This document shows, one piece after another, positions 1 through 13,200 of a stretch of 64,000 nucleotides of DNA (within the stretch, counting starts at the first letter, position 1; each line of letters starts with the position of its first letter). This DNA comes from Mangifera indica (taxonomy: Eukaryota; Streptophyta; Magnoliopsida; Sapindales; Anacardiaceae), in NCBI RefSeq assembly GCF_011075055.1, contig NC_058147.1, positions 9,610,001 to 9,674,000 on the forward strand, in the 5' to 3' direction. The translations under genes were made by a program, and so were the position numbers. Below the pieces are notes generated by a model. The model worked only from the letters and a program-made list of their open reading frames with translations, searched no databases and was not told the DNA's origin.

Positions 1-475
1 TGAAAGACTTAAGTGAGAGATTATTTACTTAAAGGACCAAGTTGATATAACCCAGAAAAAGAGAAACTACGTAATATAAATAAGAGTAAACTTTATCTAA
101 ATTAGATACAAATATTTGAATATTTGATAAATGTCAAGTTAGCATGAACGGACGTTCTAGTCATAGTAACAATAGTAGGCTCTATGACACTACATATGAT
201 AATAGCAACCTCTTCTGAAATCCTAAAGTTAGAAAATGTTGCTTTTGAAGTCCTTAACAAAATAGATCATTTAAGAATCCTTTTCTATAATCTATTTTGA
301 AATTTATTTACTAAATACATCTGAGGTAACAGATTTTTGAAAAAGTGATTATCCTAGAAGCTATAATAAATTATTTGCTTAAACTAGGAGATATATGCTA
401 ACCATGCAATCACACAAAACAAAATTATAATTTCATGGTGTTTTGATTAATTATGTTTTGATTAATTATTTCATG

Positions 476-640
476 GTGTAACCGTTATTTTCGAAACTTA
501 TGGAGGAGCATATTGAAATTTTTAAATTTTCAAAAAATTCCTAAACTTTTTTTGAATTTCCAAAACCCCCCAAGACTTTATAACACTCCAATATTTTTAA
601 AAATTATAATTTACCCCTTAAATTTTGAAAAGGAAAATAA
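476..640. repeat. Fragment of a dispersed repeat shared with 46.4-46.6 kb
   Basis: The segment reads GGTGTAACCGTTATTTTCG, then aaatttTTAAATTTTCAA, then TTTTTTTGAATTTCCAAAA, then a poly-C/AAGACTTT stretch and ATTATAATTTACCCCTTA. The same order of motifs occurs at 46378-46560, inside the inverted-repeat element at 46151-46841. It is probably a truncated copy of that element. Only a fragment is visible and no termini were found. Confidence 0.45.
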
Positions 641-1974
641 AAAATAAGAAAAAAAGAAAAATAAAAAATAGCAAGAAAAAAAGAAAATAGAGAGCAAATA
701 TAAAATATACATATAAAATGACCTCCTGCCTTTTAACTCAACAAAATTCATTGATAGAAACAAATAACCTAACAAAATTCATTAACAAAAACAGATAACA
801 TGTCTAAATTTGGTTTTTTGAAACATAAAATGTCAGAATATGATTTCAGTAAACCTTGTGTGGGAAATAGGTTTTTGGCCAAAAAATTATTGCATTTTTA
901 TAATTATCAAATAATCACATAATATTCATGGCACACCCTAATACAGACTCATGGGAACACGACATCAAAACAAACAATATTTACTTTGGTGGATCTAAAT
1001 CTAATAATTGATTTCAACCAGGGCTCATGGATGGGTACAACAACCTCATAAGAACCACAAGCTTCTTAAGAGTTTACATGAATTCAAGAAGTATGGCTTT
1101 GAGATTGATTTTCTATGAGGGAGTGTGGTCTTGGCCCCCGTAGCATGGACCACATGACTGAAGGGACAAATCTATAATTATATTTAAGTAAACACAATAG
1201 GTAGCAAGTAGAATAGCAATGACTTAAGGTGTAGTAGGTACGACCTATGGGTGGAAAATGTGCTATTTATTGCAAACGTATGACCAATGAGTAAATGCGT
1301 CAAATATAAATAAAAATGTATGTAAAGGTTTGTATATAAAAAAGATGCATTGGAGTGTATGCAAAGAGTGAGTGAGTCCCGCATAATATAGAAAACAAAA
1401 TAATCTCTTTTTCATCTTAAAATCTTCTTCATTTATGATAAAAATTTCTCTATTTTATACCAGACTATTTTTTGGTATTAAGCTTCCCACTATTATGTTT
1501 TCTTATTATATTTTGTTGTTTGTCTTTCTTATTATATATTATGGAATAATTGGATTTTTATCCATACATAATGAGACGTTTGTATCTTTAATCTAGATAA
1601 TTAAGTTTTAATTTAATAATTAGATTTAGGATTATAAAACTTGAAGATCAACTACTAATTTGGTAAATGTAAACAATATTTTTTGCAAATCTTTATATAT
1701 TTTCCTTGTGATAGAATTGTTATTGAGTTCTAAATTTGTATAGAATATTTTTAATTACGAATTATATAAACACTTTTAATTATATTGAATTTAAGTCGAT
1801 CATTAGATGTCCACAGTTTTTTTTTTTTTTTTTTGTCTCTTAACATTTATTTTACATCATTTCCTTTATTGAAGAATTGGTGGTTTTTTATTTATAGGTT
1901 TTTTATTTATATGTTTTTAAGTTTTCATAGTTTGATTAATAAACAATAACGGAGTAATAAAGGTAGGGTTGGAT

Positions 1975-2435
1975 CCAAACTAAGTCAACTCAATCTCAAA
2001 AGTTCGCCTAACTTGATTCAGTTTGATTTGAATTCATTTGATTTGAATTCGAGCAAAAGAAAATTGGCACATTTTTTAACTAAGTCAAACTCAACCTAAA
2101 AGTTGTTCAAATCGATTTAACTCAAATTTGATTCAAATTCATGGCTCAAATCAGTGATTTGAATTTATAGCTCGGTTTTAATTGAATTCAAAGTTCAAAT
2201 CAATGATTTGAATTTATAGTTTAGTTTAACTCGAATTCATGGCTCGAATTAAATTGAGTCAAATTATTTTTTATTTGGATAGTTTTGCTCATTATTTAAA
2301 TAAAATAATATCGTTTTGTCAATAAACTATGAATTTGAATCATTTATTTAAATCAAACTCATATTGAATTAAGTTAAATTATTTTTTATTTGACCGAAAC
2401 TCAAGCCAGTGTTTGATATTGGTTTGACAAAAATC
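1975..2435. repeat. Diverged repeat rich in TTTGAATT/AATTCAAA words
   Basis: Short words such as GATTTGAATTCA, AACTCAACCTAAAAGTT and TCAAATCAGTGATTTGAATT recur in both orientations, giving a degenerate inverted-repeat character. It begins near GGGTTGGATCC. A related wording (GTTGAATTCGAGCC, AACTCAAATTC) appears at about 53810-54170. It looks like an old MITE-like family, but I could not define termini or a target duplication. Confidence 0.3.
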
Positions 2436-3250
2436 TTAGGTGTGCCACTACCTTTTATTTCCTTTTCTTTGTAGGACTCGTAGCCTCAATTTAATCTGAG
2501 CTTTAACAAAAGGATAGGAACCAGGAAAATCATAGGTTTAAAAAAACTCCAAGGAAAAATTCCTGAGAACCATCGCCATAGCTACCTAACATCTATATAA
2601 TTTTATCTGACTTCACTATAAATGATAAAAGCAGAACATAAATCATCTATTATTATTAAATCTCTATGTAGGTAAATTAGAAATTAACTATCCTAATTTA
2701 TTAATTTACCATATTATGTATTTGAGATATTATAATTGAAAATGCTGTGTATTATGTTATATTATGTCAAATGTTTAATTGAATATTTTGCATTTAAAAT
2801 TCTATATTGGTTTTAATTAAATGGTCCATCAAAAATATTAAAATTACAATTGATATTATCATATATTTTTTTATTGCATTATTCACGATATGTTATTTTA
2901 AACATGTCTACACATGTTCTGTATTATTTTTATATTCAAATTTTATAAGCATATTTTTATAAACATAGTTTTCAACATCCATTATTATATAATTCTCATA
3001 TTATTTTTTTCATTTTTGTATTTACTAACCAATCATATAATAATATATCATTATTTATACACAATATTGTGTGCATAACATCACTTTTATGTTTATATTT
3101 AGAATAGGGTTACACAAAATATGCAATGTAATATGGTTCCTATGCATACGTTAATTAATAATAAATTCATTTATCTGTTGATGAATAAAATTCTTTTAGA
3201 AAATCAAAAATTATTTTATATAAAGTGATTCAATGAAATATTTACTTTGT

Positions 3251-3545
3251 TGACGGCAAGTTCAAGTGCCTTAATTAAATCTTGGAAGCTTGACTCGTAC
3301 GCCAAAACTCATTCAGTTTTAGCAGTATTATTGTGACAAATTAAAATTTATGTTCAATGGAATTAGATAAATCAAGGATAATAGTAGAAAAATGAGGGTG
3401 ATGTGGATTAGTCAGAATTTAGTTAAAAATTTCTTAGTATATTTTGTACTTTTTCCACCTTAACTTTATCTATATCGTCTGCTTCACAAATTCTCTGAAA
3501 TTGTTCTCTTATCTTCTTTGATGTTTAAACCATTTTTTAATTTGT
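3251..3545 (+). pseudogene. Relic of the 3' end of a GASA gene
   Basis: 3253-3282 reads GGCAAGTTCAAGTGCCTTAATTAAATC, nearly the same as the end of the intact GASA gene at 42147-42175 (GGCAGGCTCAAGTGCCCTTAATTAAATC), which encodes the terminal G-R-L-K-C-P-stop. One C of the proline codon is lost. Further along, 3479-3540 matches the 3' flank of that gene at 42358-42420: both carry CTTCACAAATT, TCTG, TTGATGTTTAAA and TTAATTTG in the same order. The upstream cysteine-rich coding part and signal peptide are absent. I infer a truncated duplicate of a GASA gene that kept only the last codons and 3' flank. Confidence 0.55.
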
Positions 3546-4245
3546 CATGAAATATGAGTCCTATGTACATATATAAAATAAAATTATATGTATACATTTT
3601 TAGTGCACAATTTAGATATATAGATAATGTGTCATCATGAGATTAGATAATACGTGTATAAAATCTTGAGCTGTTTTTAATTTGGCATGAACTATGAAAG
3701 TGTTAAATAATGTTAGCAATTGAGAATCAAAAATTTATAATTCAACATATATTAAAGTCCAACAAGAAACGCCAGGGTAATGATGCCAAATATGGACATC
3801 CATCAGGTAAAATCTTGAATATGCAGCATCCCTAAACAAATTACCCAGATATCATACATGCATGAATAAGCCATCAAAATTTACAAACAAAAGATCGACA
3901 CAAATCAACAAGGGAACAAAGAATACTAACTTGTAGTGTAAGAAGTAAGATTTATCGAGTGCTCTGCTTCCTCCGACGGAAGCAATGAATGTTTAAATGA
4001 ATTGGGTAATTGATATATGAATTTTCTTTTCTGCATTGATCTTAAGAGGGCTGAAGAAATGAACTCACATGTGGTATTCACTGTCAGAAAATATTGCACA
4101 CCCAGCTTTCTTCGAAACTGAAGCCTTGTATTGTGTCAGAAATCACCGCTTGTACATGTTGAGGTAACAGTACATAACTGGATAAGCGCAGCCAATCTTA
4201 ATGTATAATGTAGCTTCTGGTGAAATTTTCAATGTTGCAAAGTAT

Positions 4246-7200
4246 TTACATTGTCGCATGTTGATGAGTAGCCTGCTTCTCCTCTCCTCTGTGATGAAAA
4301 AGCTTGGCTATTGCTCTCCTCTCACAGTCCTGCAATGCATGAAGCCAAGGCAATGTAAATTTAACTTTCTACTTTGCGGTATCTGTTCCAAATATTTTGT
4401 CTTAAACAGCAAGTCCGGTTCAAGTAATTTCCTGCCTATATGAATTTTCATTTATTTTGACTGAGCTGAATTTCACTGAGATTATACCTTGAACATATTA
4501 AGATAAAACATTTTGCCAGGATTTGTTCTTCTTAATTTCTGGTATGTATAAGCAAAGCTTAGTTGATCACGAGGAGTAAACCGGTCAACCTCATTGAACC
4601 AAAGACAGGAGAACAAATTTGACATCGGAGTGTGCGCTCTTACAATGAAAGATCCCTCAGGAACATCTGCAGACAACGCAAAGTAAATCTCAACATAAAA
4701 AATAATAATAGTAAGAGGGGAAAAAACATTGCTAGAAAGAGGGGTTGTGAGATTCAAGACTATCACTAAACATGTATTTAAATGTTTGAACAAGATCATA
4801 CTGCTAGGAAGAAGCTTGTTAGGATCTGACGCATTGAATCTTTTCAACCCATCATCCTGGTAGAATGCAAATTGTTGGTCAATGACCGTATGGTTATACT
4901 TGTTCAACTTCTTATTTTGAGCAACTTCTTCCCATACACAATGCCTATCATAGTGATTAGAAATGGCATACTCATGACCTTTTCTCCACAAGAAATATTC
5001 CAAGATAAGTAAAGGGTCAAGTTGAAGACGTAATTTGCTATCCAGCCAAATCGAATATCTGAGAAAATATCATACGTTGGAAGTTAGAAAAACAGAAGGA
5101 ATTTTCATATGCAATCGCCTAATTGGCAGGAATGTAATCTCAGGAAGAAGTCATATCATATAAGTGCTCAATGGTTGTACCTAAATGACAAATGCTACAT
5201 GACACTTATGAAATGATTAAGAAAAACCAATTTTTCCACCTTTTTTTTTTTTTTCTCTTTTTAGCCCTTTATGCTGCCAGGGATTACATCATTCCATAGT
5301 AACAAAATCCATAAATCCAGTCTCACTTTGTATGGTTAATGACTGTTTAGAAGACCTGAACATGCATATGTAACTGAAGATGATATTTGATCATTAACAT
5401 CCATTCTACATCAGCATGGTTTGAAGACATGAAATATTTGGCATAAGCAAGTAGTTTGCCAACCAATCTTTTGTTTAATATAATTAAAAACAGCTAGCAA
5501 GACGTGTGGCTTAGTCTTGTCTACATACTAAATTTTTCCAAATCCCAACATACCAAAATACATGGTTTTAAAACAAATACTAAATTCCCAGATGTAAGAA
5601 GCTACTTGACCAGAAGCTTAATCGAATAGATTAAACCCAAAAATTGCATTTAAGCTCTAATACACCCATTAAACAAAAGGCAATGGGATAGAACACAACT
5701 ACAGTTACAAATAGCTACAAACATGCCAACAAACCGAAAATATAACTTCATTATGCAATGGATTGATTTGAAGACAAGACCACTTGAACAACTTATCTCT
5801 AAATAGATGTTCAGTAACAAGTTAACCAATGAACTTATGCTAGGCCCCAACAATAGCATTTAAACTCTAATAGTAACAGTATTCACTATTCTGATTATCA
5901 CTAGGGTTTTGAGTTGATTAGCATAGTTACTGCAGATTTGCTTAAGAAATGATTATTCACTGCAGTATGCATATAAATTTATTTCCATCAGTTTTATTTT
6001 TTTATTTTTTGTGGACTATAGGTCCACAACTAAATCTAGTCTTTTTGCCTGATAAAGTTTACATTTCAGCTTCTTAATAATAAAAAATAAGCCTACAGTG
6101 ACACCACCCCATAAACCTATTCATTTTGTATATGTGAAAACATATAAATTTTGTCACAAGGAAAAAGAAATACACTACCAATAACTAGCAGGACAGGCCT
6201 ATTTCTAACCAATTAATTGCAATATAATATAAGTAAATCCATATCAAGCTTACTCTAGTTCTCACCTTGCAGAAGGAAATAGTCGATGTGACAACAGTTT
6301 TGGTATTTTTCCCACTCTACGCATATCAGTATAAGGAAGATTCTGCACAACAACTATTCTCCACAAACCAATAAAACCTGTTCTATCTGGTATCAGGCCT
6401 TCTGAAATAAGCGTTTGCAAAGTCAGAGCATCCATGAACATAACAAAGCAGACATTTTTCCTTGACAAACGAGTGACCTGGAAAGAAGTTAAAACTCATT
6501 AAGACACTATCTACATCTTAAATCATTAGATAAACATCATAGATGTAAATTGGCATTTGAAATGGACCAAATACACTCTACTCTCAAGACCATTCAAATG
6601 CAAAAAGCAGCAAAAGCACATAACCTAGGTATTATGATTGATATTTTGAAAATAAACAGCTGCAGAATAAACTCCAACCAATAATGTACAAGTTGAATCT
6701 TCAAAACTACAAATTAATCATTGAGTAAACAAATAAGGAAGTGGAGACTACTGAAGTTTCATTTTAAATTCCAGACAGGTGACATTTCAATTATGGATTT
6801 AAGTGAATTTCCCGACATCCACAACAGGGAATCCCTAAATATATATACATGATATGATTATTTCAGTTCTCCATTTACTAGCTCTCGTTCTTCCACTACA
6901 TCTGCTATCCTCTGCCTGAACAATATCTTTATTTGAAAGAACTGCACTTTCTGATGAAGAGAAATGCCTCCAAATTCCACATAACCTCATTTATAGTATA
7001 CTGTGCACCATCTTCTTGCAGACAATTTTTTCTTGCATAAGCTAATTTTCTCAATGAGTCTGGACTGATGTAACCCGTTAAGAAAGGACTATTACCAAGT
7101 CAAATAGACTTTGGAAACCGTGATAACATGCAATTGGTCAAGAGTACCCAACTTTGTAGGAAAAAGTCAAAATCTTCAGCAAAATGGTTAAAGTCAAACA

Positions 7201-10200
7201 AGAGCTCCTACTGACTTTTTGTGGAGGTAGTGAAACCTCTTGCCGCACTGATACATATTTCAAGCCTAAACTTTGCATTCAGGATTGACTAATGACTATC
7301 ATCTCAGACGCCTCATCACAAACAAAATGAGCATTTGAACAAATGACCTCACAGTTATTTCACACCATTTCTTATAATTCCTTTACGAAATATTTCAAAT
7401 AAGGCAAGTGGAGGAACAACTGACAGTTCCCTAAGTCAAAAAAAATATACTTACAAGAGAAGAAATGAAACACTAATATATAGATTAAATCAAGATACAA
7501 GAAAGCCATAAATGTCTGCTTACAAATTAAAATGCAAAGTATATACAACAGACATCATGCTATATAATACAACACCAAACATATAAGACACAGATACCTG
7601 CACACAGTAAACATACAATTGGTGCCAAATGGACTACAAATAAAAATAATTATAATGCAAAACCGTTCATTACCAAGATCATCTCTTCATAAAAAGGCTC
7701 TTAGATAACATGAATAACAACTCATGGAAAGCAGTTTCATTGTGCTGATAATAACATAGAAGATGATTTTTGTAGAAAGTAAAAATAGCCTTTGCATGAT
7801 TTATAATGATTCATGCTTACCAAACTCTCAACAATGAAAGTTAAAAAACCGTGAAACATATTGTTGAAATCTGTTATTTCCTAAAGTATAGTTCTGTTAT
7901 GTTTTTGTTTCCTAAAGTTTAGGGATTTTAATTATTTATAAATTTCCTATTCTAGGTAGGAGATTGATTCTCGAATTAAGTTAGGAGATATATTTTCTAA
8001 TTATAGACTAATACTAGTTGTATATATGTTGGTGAGTTTTGTACAGGAAAAAAGTGAAATATATTTTTCTTCTCCATATTTCTTTATGATATCAGAGCCA
8101 ACTCCGGCTATATTCATCATTGTTTTTCCCGGCAATACTTATCTCTGTTACTTCCTCCGATAAAAACTACATCTTTGGCAATACATCAGGTTCAGACATG
8201 TCAAAATTTGGAATTGCTTTGAATGTCAATTCTGAAGGTTCATCCTCTGGAGGAAGTACCGTCGATCCATCTCAAAGTTCTCAAATCATCACAAACCACA
8301 GGTTAAATGGGCATAATTATTTGCCCTAGTCACAATCTGTTATGCTTTACATTAAAGGGAAAGGTGTTAGGTCCCGAGTGTACACCAAGCGTAAAAAGGA
8401 AGCGCAGAGAGGAGGGACACGTGGGGGAAGCAAGCTCTACAACAAATCAATTCATGGGGAGACAGGTGGCTGTGCAAGAGTGGAGCAAAAGACATGCATG
8501 CAGGCAGCAGGACCACCAGCAGAAAAGGAGGAAACAGAGGATAACAATAAAAGGGAGGAGGCAGGCAGAAAAGGGAATTAAGAAGAGAGAAGAAAAGAAG
8601 GCAGGGACAAAAAGTGGGAGAGCGCTAGGCCTCTAGAATTGCCTAGGAAAAATGGGAACACCTTCTGGGTAGTTTGCCAAGTTAATTTCAGTTGAATGTA
8701 ATGACTTTGTTATTGTGTTTTGTTTAGTTGAATGTGAGGACCTTGTTATCGGGATTTGCTTGTTTGAATTAATGAATGCATGAACACATTTGGATTATTT
8801 CTTTATGAGCTATTTACTATTCCATTGAGTGATTGCCAACTTTAGTTGGTTTATTACATTGGTTCCGAAATTACATTATCTGAAGAGAACATAAGCTTCA
8901 GGCGAGAGCTCGTACGCGAGGCGGCAACTCAGGTATCTAACAAATCTGGTATCAGAGCCAATGACGAGGATGGAGGCTAAGGTCGACGGAATGGAGAAGG
9001 AGTTGGAAACCATGAGGGAAAGAATGGATGGGTTTGACGGAAAGTTAGGAGAAATGAACAATAATATACAGAACGTTAACGGACGAATACAAGGCATGGA
9101 GATCGGAATGGAAACCATGAAGGAGTACTTGAGGGAGTTGAGAGAGCTGCTGACTGTAAGGGACGAGGGACCTTCCGGCAAAGGGAAAGCCCCGATGGAG
9201 CCACAAGCATCCCCGTCGGAAATATCACCGAATGAAGAACCCACCCCCCCACCACCAACACAGCAGGTGGAAACAGAGCATGAAAGAGTTTCAAGAGAAC
9301 CGAGAGATGAAGACGATGCTTATACCGGAAATAATCGACGTGAAATGGTTCATCGACGCCTAGAGTTACCGGTGTTCATGGGAGAGGACCCAGTTGGTTG
9401 GACATTCCGAGCCGAGCAATACTTTTCCATTAATCACTTGACGGAAAGAGAGAAGTTGGTCGCTGCCGCAGTATGTATGGATGGTAAGGCTCTGAGGTGG
9501 CTTCAATGGAGCGAAACCAGACAACCTTTCGCTGACTGGAATGAACTGAAGAAGGAGATGCTGGTACGATTCCGTTCAGCACAGGATGGGTCTTTATACG
9601 AGGACCTCATGGCCTTGAGACAGACTGAATCAGTGGAGGAATATCGCAGCCAATTTGAGTCCGTTTCGGCTCCCTTGGGCGACGCGACGGAGGAGGTCCT
9701 ACTCTCAGCCTTCATGAACGGACTGAGACAAGAAGTTCGTGCGGAGGTAAAGCTCTTTCGGCCATCCACGTTGAAGGAGGCGATGATCAGGGCACAAGAG
9801 ATAGAAGAGAAGAACTGGGTTATTGATGCCCGACCCGGAAGCTATCCACACCGCCCCGTTTTCAAGGTCCAACACCCAGCCCAAACGCGCCCAATCCACT
9901 TAACGAACCCAGCCCATTCAGCCTTCCATAAAACCTTTCCCTCAGCCCAGCCCAGTAGTCCAAATTTACAGTTTAACCCGCCCACCCTTCGATCCAATTC
10001 AGTCAATCCTCACCCGAACCAAACCGGCCCAATGCGCCCCAACCCGAGCGCTCAAAATTATTCAAACCAGCGCAGCTATCCTGTCCCCAGTTCTATTCCA
10101 CAACAGCTTAACAGAGGGGCTAGTAGTTCTACGGCGTCAACAACGCCAGTGAGAAGAGAAGGAAATTACCGACGTCTTTCCGATGAGGAGTTTCGTTCGA

Positions 10201-13200
10201 GACTCGAGAAAGGAATGTGCTTCCGATGCGACGAACGGTATTACGTAGGGCATAAGTGCCGCTTCAAACAATTTCGGGTGATGATAGCTTCAGAGGAAGA
10301 AGAGGAAAGGGAAGAGACGGAAGCCATTGACGAAGGAGAGGTGAATCTTGAAGAGAAGGAGATGGAGCTATCCTTGAACACTAGCTCAATTGTAGGGCTA
10401 GACTCTCCTAAGACCATCAAGTTTCGTGGCACTATTAACGGGAGGACAGTGGTGACTTTGCTGGACAGCGGCGCCACCCACAATTTCATTTCCAGAAAGC
10501 TAGTAGAAGACTTGCAATTGCCAACTTCACCTATAAAATTTGCAGTCACGTTGGGAGACGAAAGAAGGGTGAGAGGAGAGGGCCGGTGCGACAATGTGGA
10601 GCTGAAATTTCAGGGGCTATCCATAGTGCAAAATTTCTTCCCATTTGAGTTAGGAAGTGTAGATGTTATTCTGGGAGTAGATTGGTTATGCAAATTGGGA
10701 GAAGTCAAGGTGAATTGGAAGCTTCAAACTATGATTTTCAATTGGGAAGGAAAGAAAGCTGAGCTGAAAGGAGAAGCCTCACTGAGTCGGCTAGAGGCTT
10801 CCTTCAAGGCAGTGGTGAATACTGTGAAATTAGGTGGAGAAGGATATTTTCTGGAACTTGAGGGAAGGGAAGGAAAAGCGGAAACAACCCCCTTATTGGA
10901 AGAGCCGAGATTGAACCAACTGCTGGAAGAGTATCAGACCCTATTCCGAGATCCATCAGGACTCCCACCCCAGCGAACCTACGATCATGCCATTAGGCTC
11001 CTGCCGTCGGCGTCGCCACCTAACATACGACCATATCGCTATCCTCATTTCCAAAAGAATGAGATTGAAAAGATAGTGAGCGAGATGATTGCAGCAGGTG
11101 TCATACGTCCTAGTGTGAGCCCATTCTCCAGCCCTGTTTTATTGGTGAGGAAGAAAGACGGTGGATGGAGGTTTTGTGTCGACTACCGTGCATTGAACAA
11201 AATGACGATACCCGATAAATTTCCCATCCCTGCCATAGATGAGCTCTTGGATGAACTAACGGGAGCATCGATATTTAGTAAATTAGACCTGAAGTCGGGA
11301 TACCATCAAATCCGAGTTAGGGAGGAAGACGTGGAAAAGACGGCTTTTCGAACTCACGAAGGCCACTATGAGTTTTTGGTCATGCCGTTTGGGCTCACTA
11401 ATGCTCCGGCGACGTTCCAAAGTGTAATGAACGAATTATTTAAGCCCCATTTGCGGAAGTTTGTTTTGGTTTTCTTCGATGACATACTAGTTTACAGTCG
11501 GGGGATGGAGGATCACATGAAGCATCTACGCACTGTGCTTGAGCTGTTGCGAGATCATCAATTGGTGGTAAACAGAAAAAAATGCGCCTTTGGACAGAAG
11601 CGAATGGAGTATTTAGGGCACATAGTGTCAGCCAATGGAGTCGAAGCTGACCCGAAGAAAATTCAAGCAATGGTGGAGTGGCCACAGCCGAGAAATCTGA
11701 GGGAATTAAGAGGATTTTTAGGCTTAACGGGGTATTATCGGAAATTTGTTAGAGGCTACGGAAAAATCGCTGAACCACTGACTCGGTTACTCAAAAAAGA
11801 TGCCTTTGCGTGGGAGGGAAGAGCCAGCCAAGCCTTTGATGAACTCAAAACAGCAATGACGTCAGTTCCGGTGCTAGCTATGCCTGACTTTTCGAAAGAA
11901 TTCGTTGTGGAAACGGATGCCTCCGGATCAGGCCTCGGGGCTGTGTTGATGCAAGGCGGACGACCAATAGCATTTATTAGCAAAGCATTATCCTTACAGA
12001 ATCAAGGTAAGTCAGTGTATGAGAAGGAATTGATGGCAATAGTCATGGCCTTCCAAAAGTGGAGGCATTATTTACTTGGGCGGCATTTCATTGTTCGAAC
12101 AGACCAGCGTAGTTTAAAGTTCCTAACGGATCAGCAGGTAATCGGAAGTGACCAGCAGAAATGGGTAATAAAAATGCTTGGGTATGATTTTGAAATTCAA
12201 TACAGACCGGGACGCGAAAATAGAGCTGCTGATGCACTTTCTCGCCACCCAAACATGGAAGGAGAAGTCTGGGCCATTTCAGCAGCTCAGCCAGTGGGGT
12301 TAGAGAGTATAGAAACGGAGGTTGCTGAGGACGACCGGCTCCAGCATATTATTCAGGATCTGATGGCTGACGCCAACTCACATGCTGGATATGAATTCAG
12401 GAGAGGCAGGCTGCTCCATAAAGGCAGAATGGTTCTTGCAAAAAATTCTATTTTCATTCCCAAATTCTTAGCTGAATTCCATTCTTCTCCATACGGCGGG
12501 CATTCAGGCTTTATTCGGACATACAAACGTATCGCTGCGGTATTGTTTTGGGAAGGAATGAAGACTGACATACGACGTTTCGTGGCAGAATGCGAAATTT
12601 GCCAACGAATGAAGTACGAAGCTACAAGTCCAGCGGGGCTGCTCCAACCTTTACCTATACCTTCGAACGTGTGGGAAGATATCTCGATGGACTTTATCAC
12701 GGGGCTACCGAAGGCAGCGGGTAACGACACTATCCTTGTGGTGGTCGACCGATTAACTAAGTATGCTCATTTCATGGCCCTTCGCCATCCGTATACAGCA
12801 GCCGACGTAGCAAAAAAAATTATACAAGAAGTGGTTAGACTGCATGGATTTCCTCGTTCAATTGTGACGGACCGTGACAGATTATTTTTGAGTCAATTCT
12901 GGGGAGAAATCTTCAAGGCAGCAGGCACCATTCTTAAGTTTAGCTCAGCCTACCATCCTCAATCCGATGGCCAAACGGAAGTAGTTAATCGAAGTCTAGA
13001 AACTTATTTACGTTGTTTTTGCTGCAGGCAGCCACGACAGTGGAATTTGTGGTTATCATGGGCCGAATATTGGTTCAATACCACCTACAATAGCTCAACT
13101 GGAATGACACCATTTAAAGCACTTTACGGAAGAGAACCGCCTACCTTGCTGCGCTATGAAGAAGAAATCTCCAAAGTGGCAGAAGTGAACAACTTAATTC

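Larger units (their letters stand above)
1..3240. other. Gene-free AT-rich leader of the window
   Basis: I see no supportable gene here. All open frames are short, and several lack an ATG. The stretch is AT-rich with poly-T and ATTA-rich runs (for example about 1819-1835). It includes two repeat-like patches listed separately (476-640 and about 1975-2435). A weak resemblance between about 2705-2830 and about 43325-43450 (a TATTATGTRTTTGAGA stretch followed by GCTGTGTA) hints at another dispersed repeat. Confidence 0.6.

Noticed and set aside
1184..1384. Minus-strand 66-codon frame with a hydrophobic reading
   Set aside because: It lies in AT-rich DNA with no recognised domain, promoter or splice context.
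8876..12730. Several antisense open frames of 60-125 codons across the chromovirus
   Set aside because: They are shadows of the GC-richer gag-pol frame on the other strand and show no domain.
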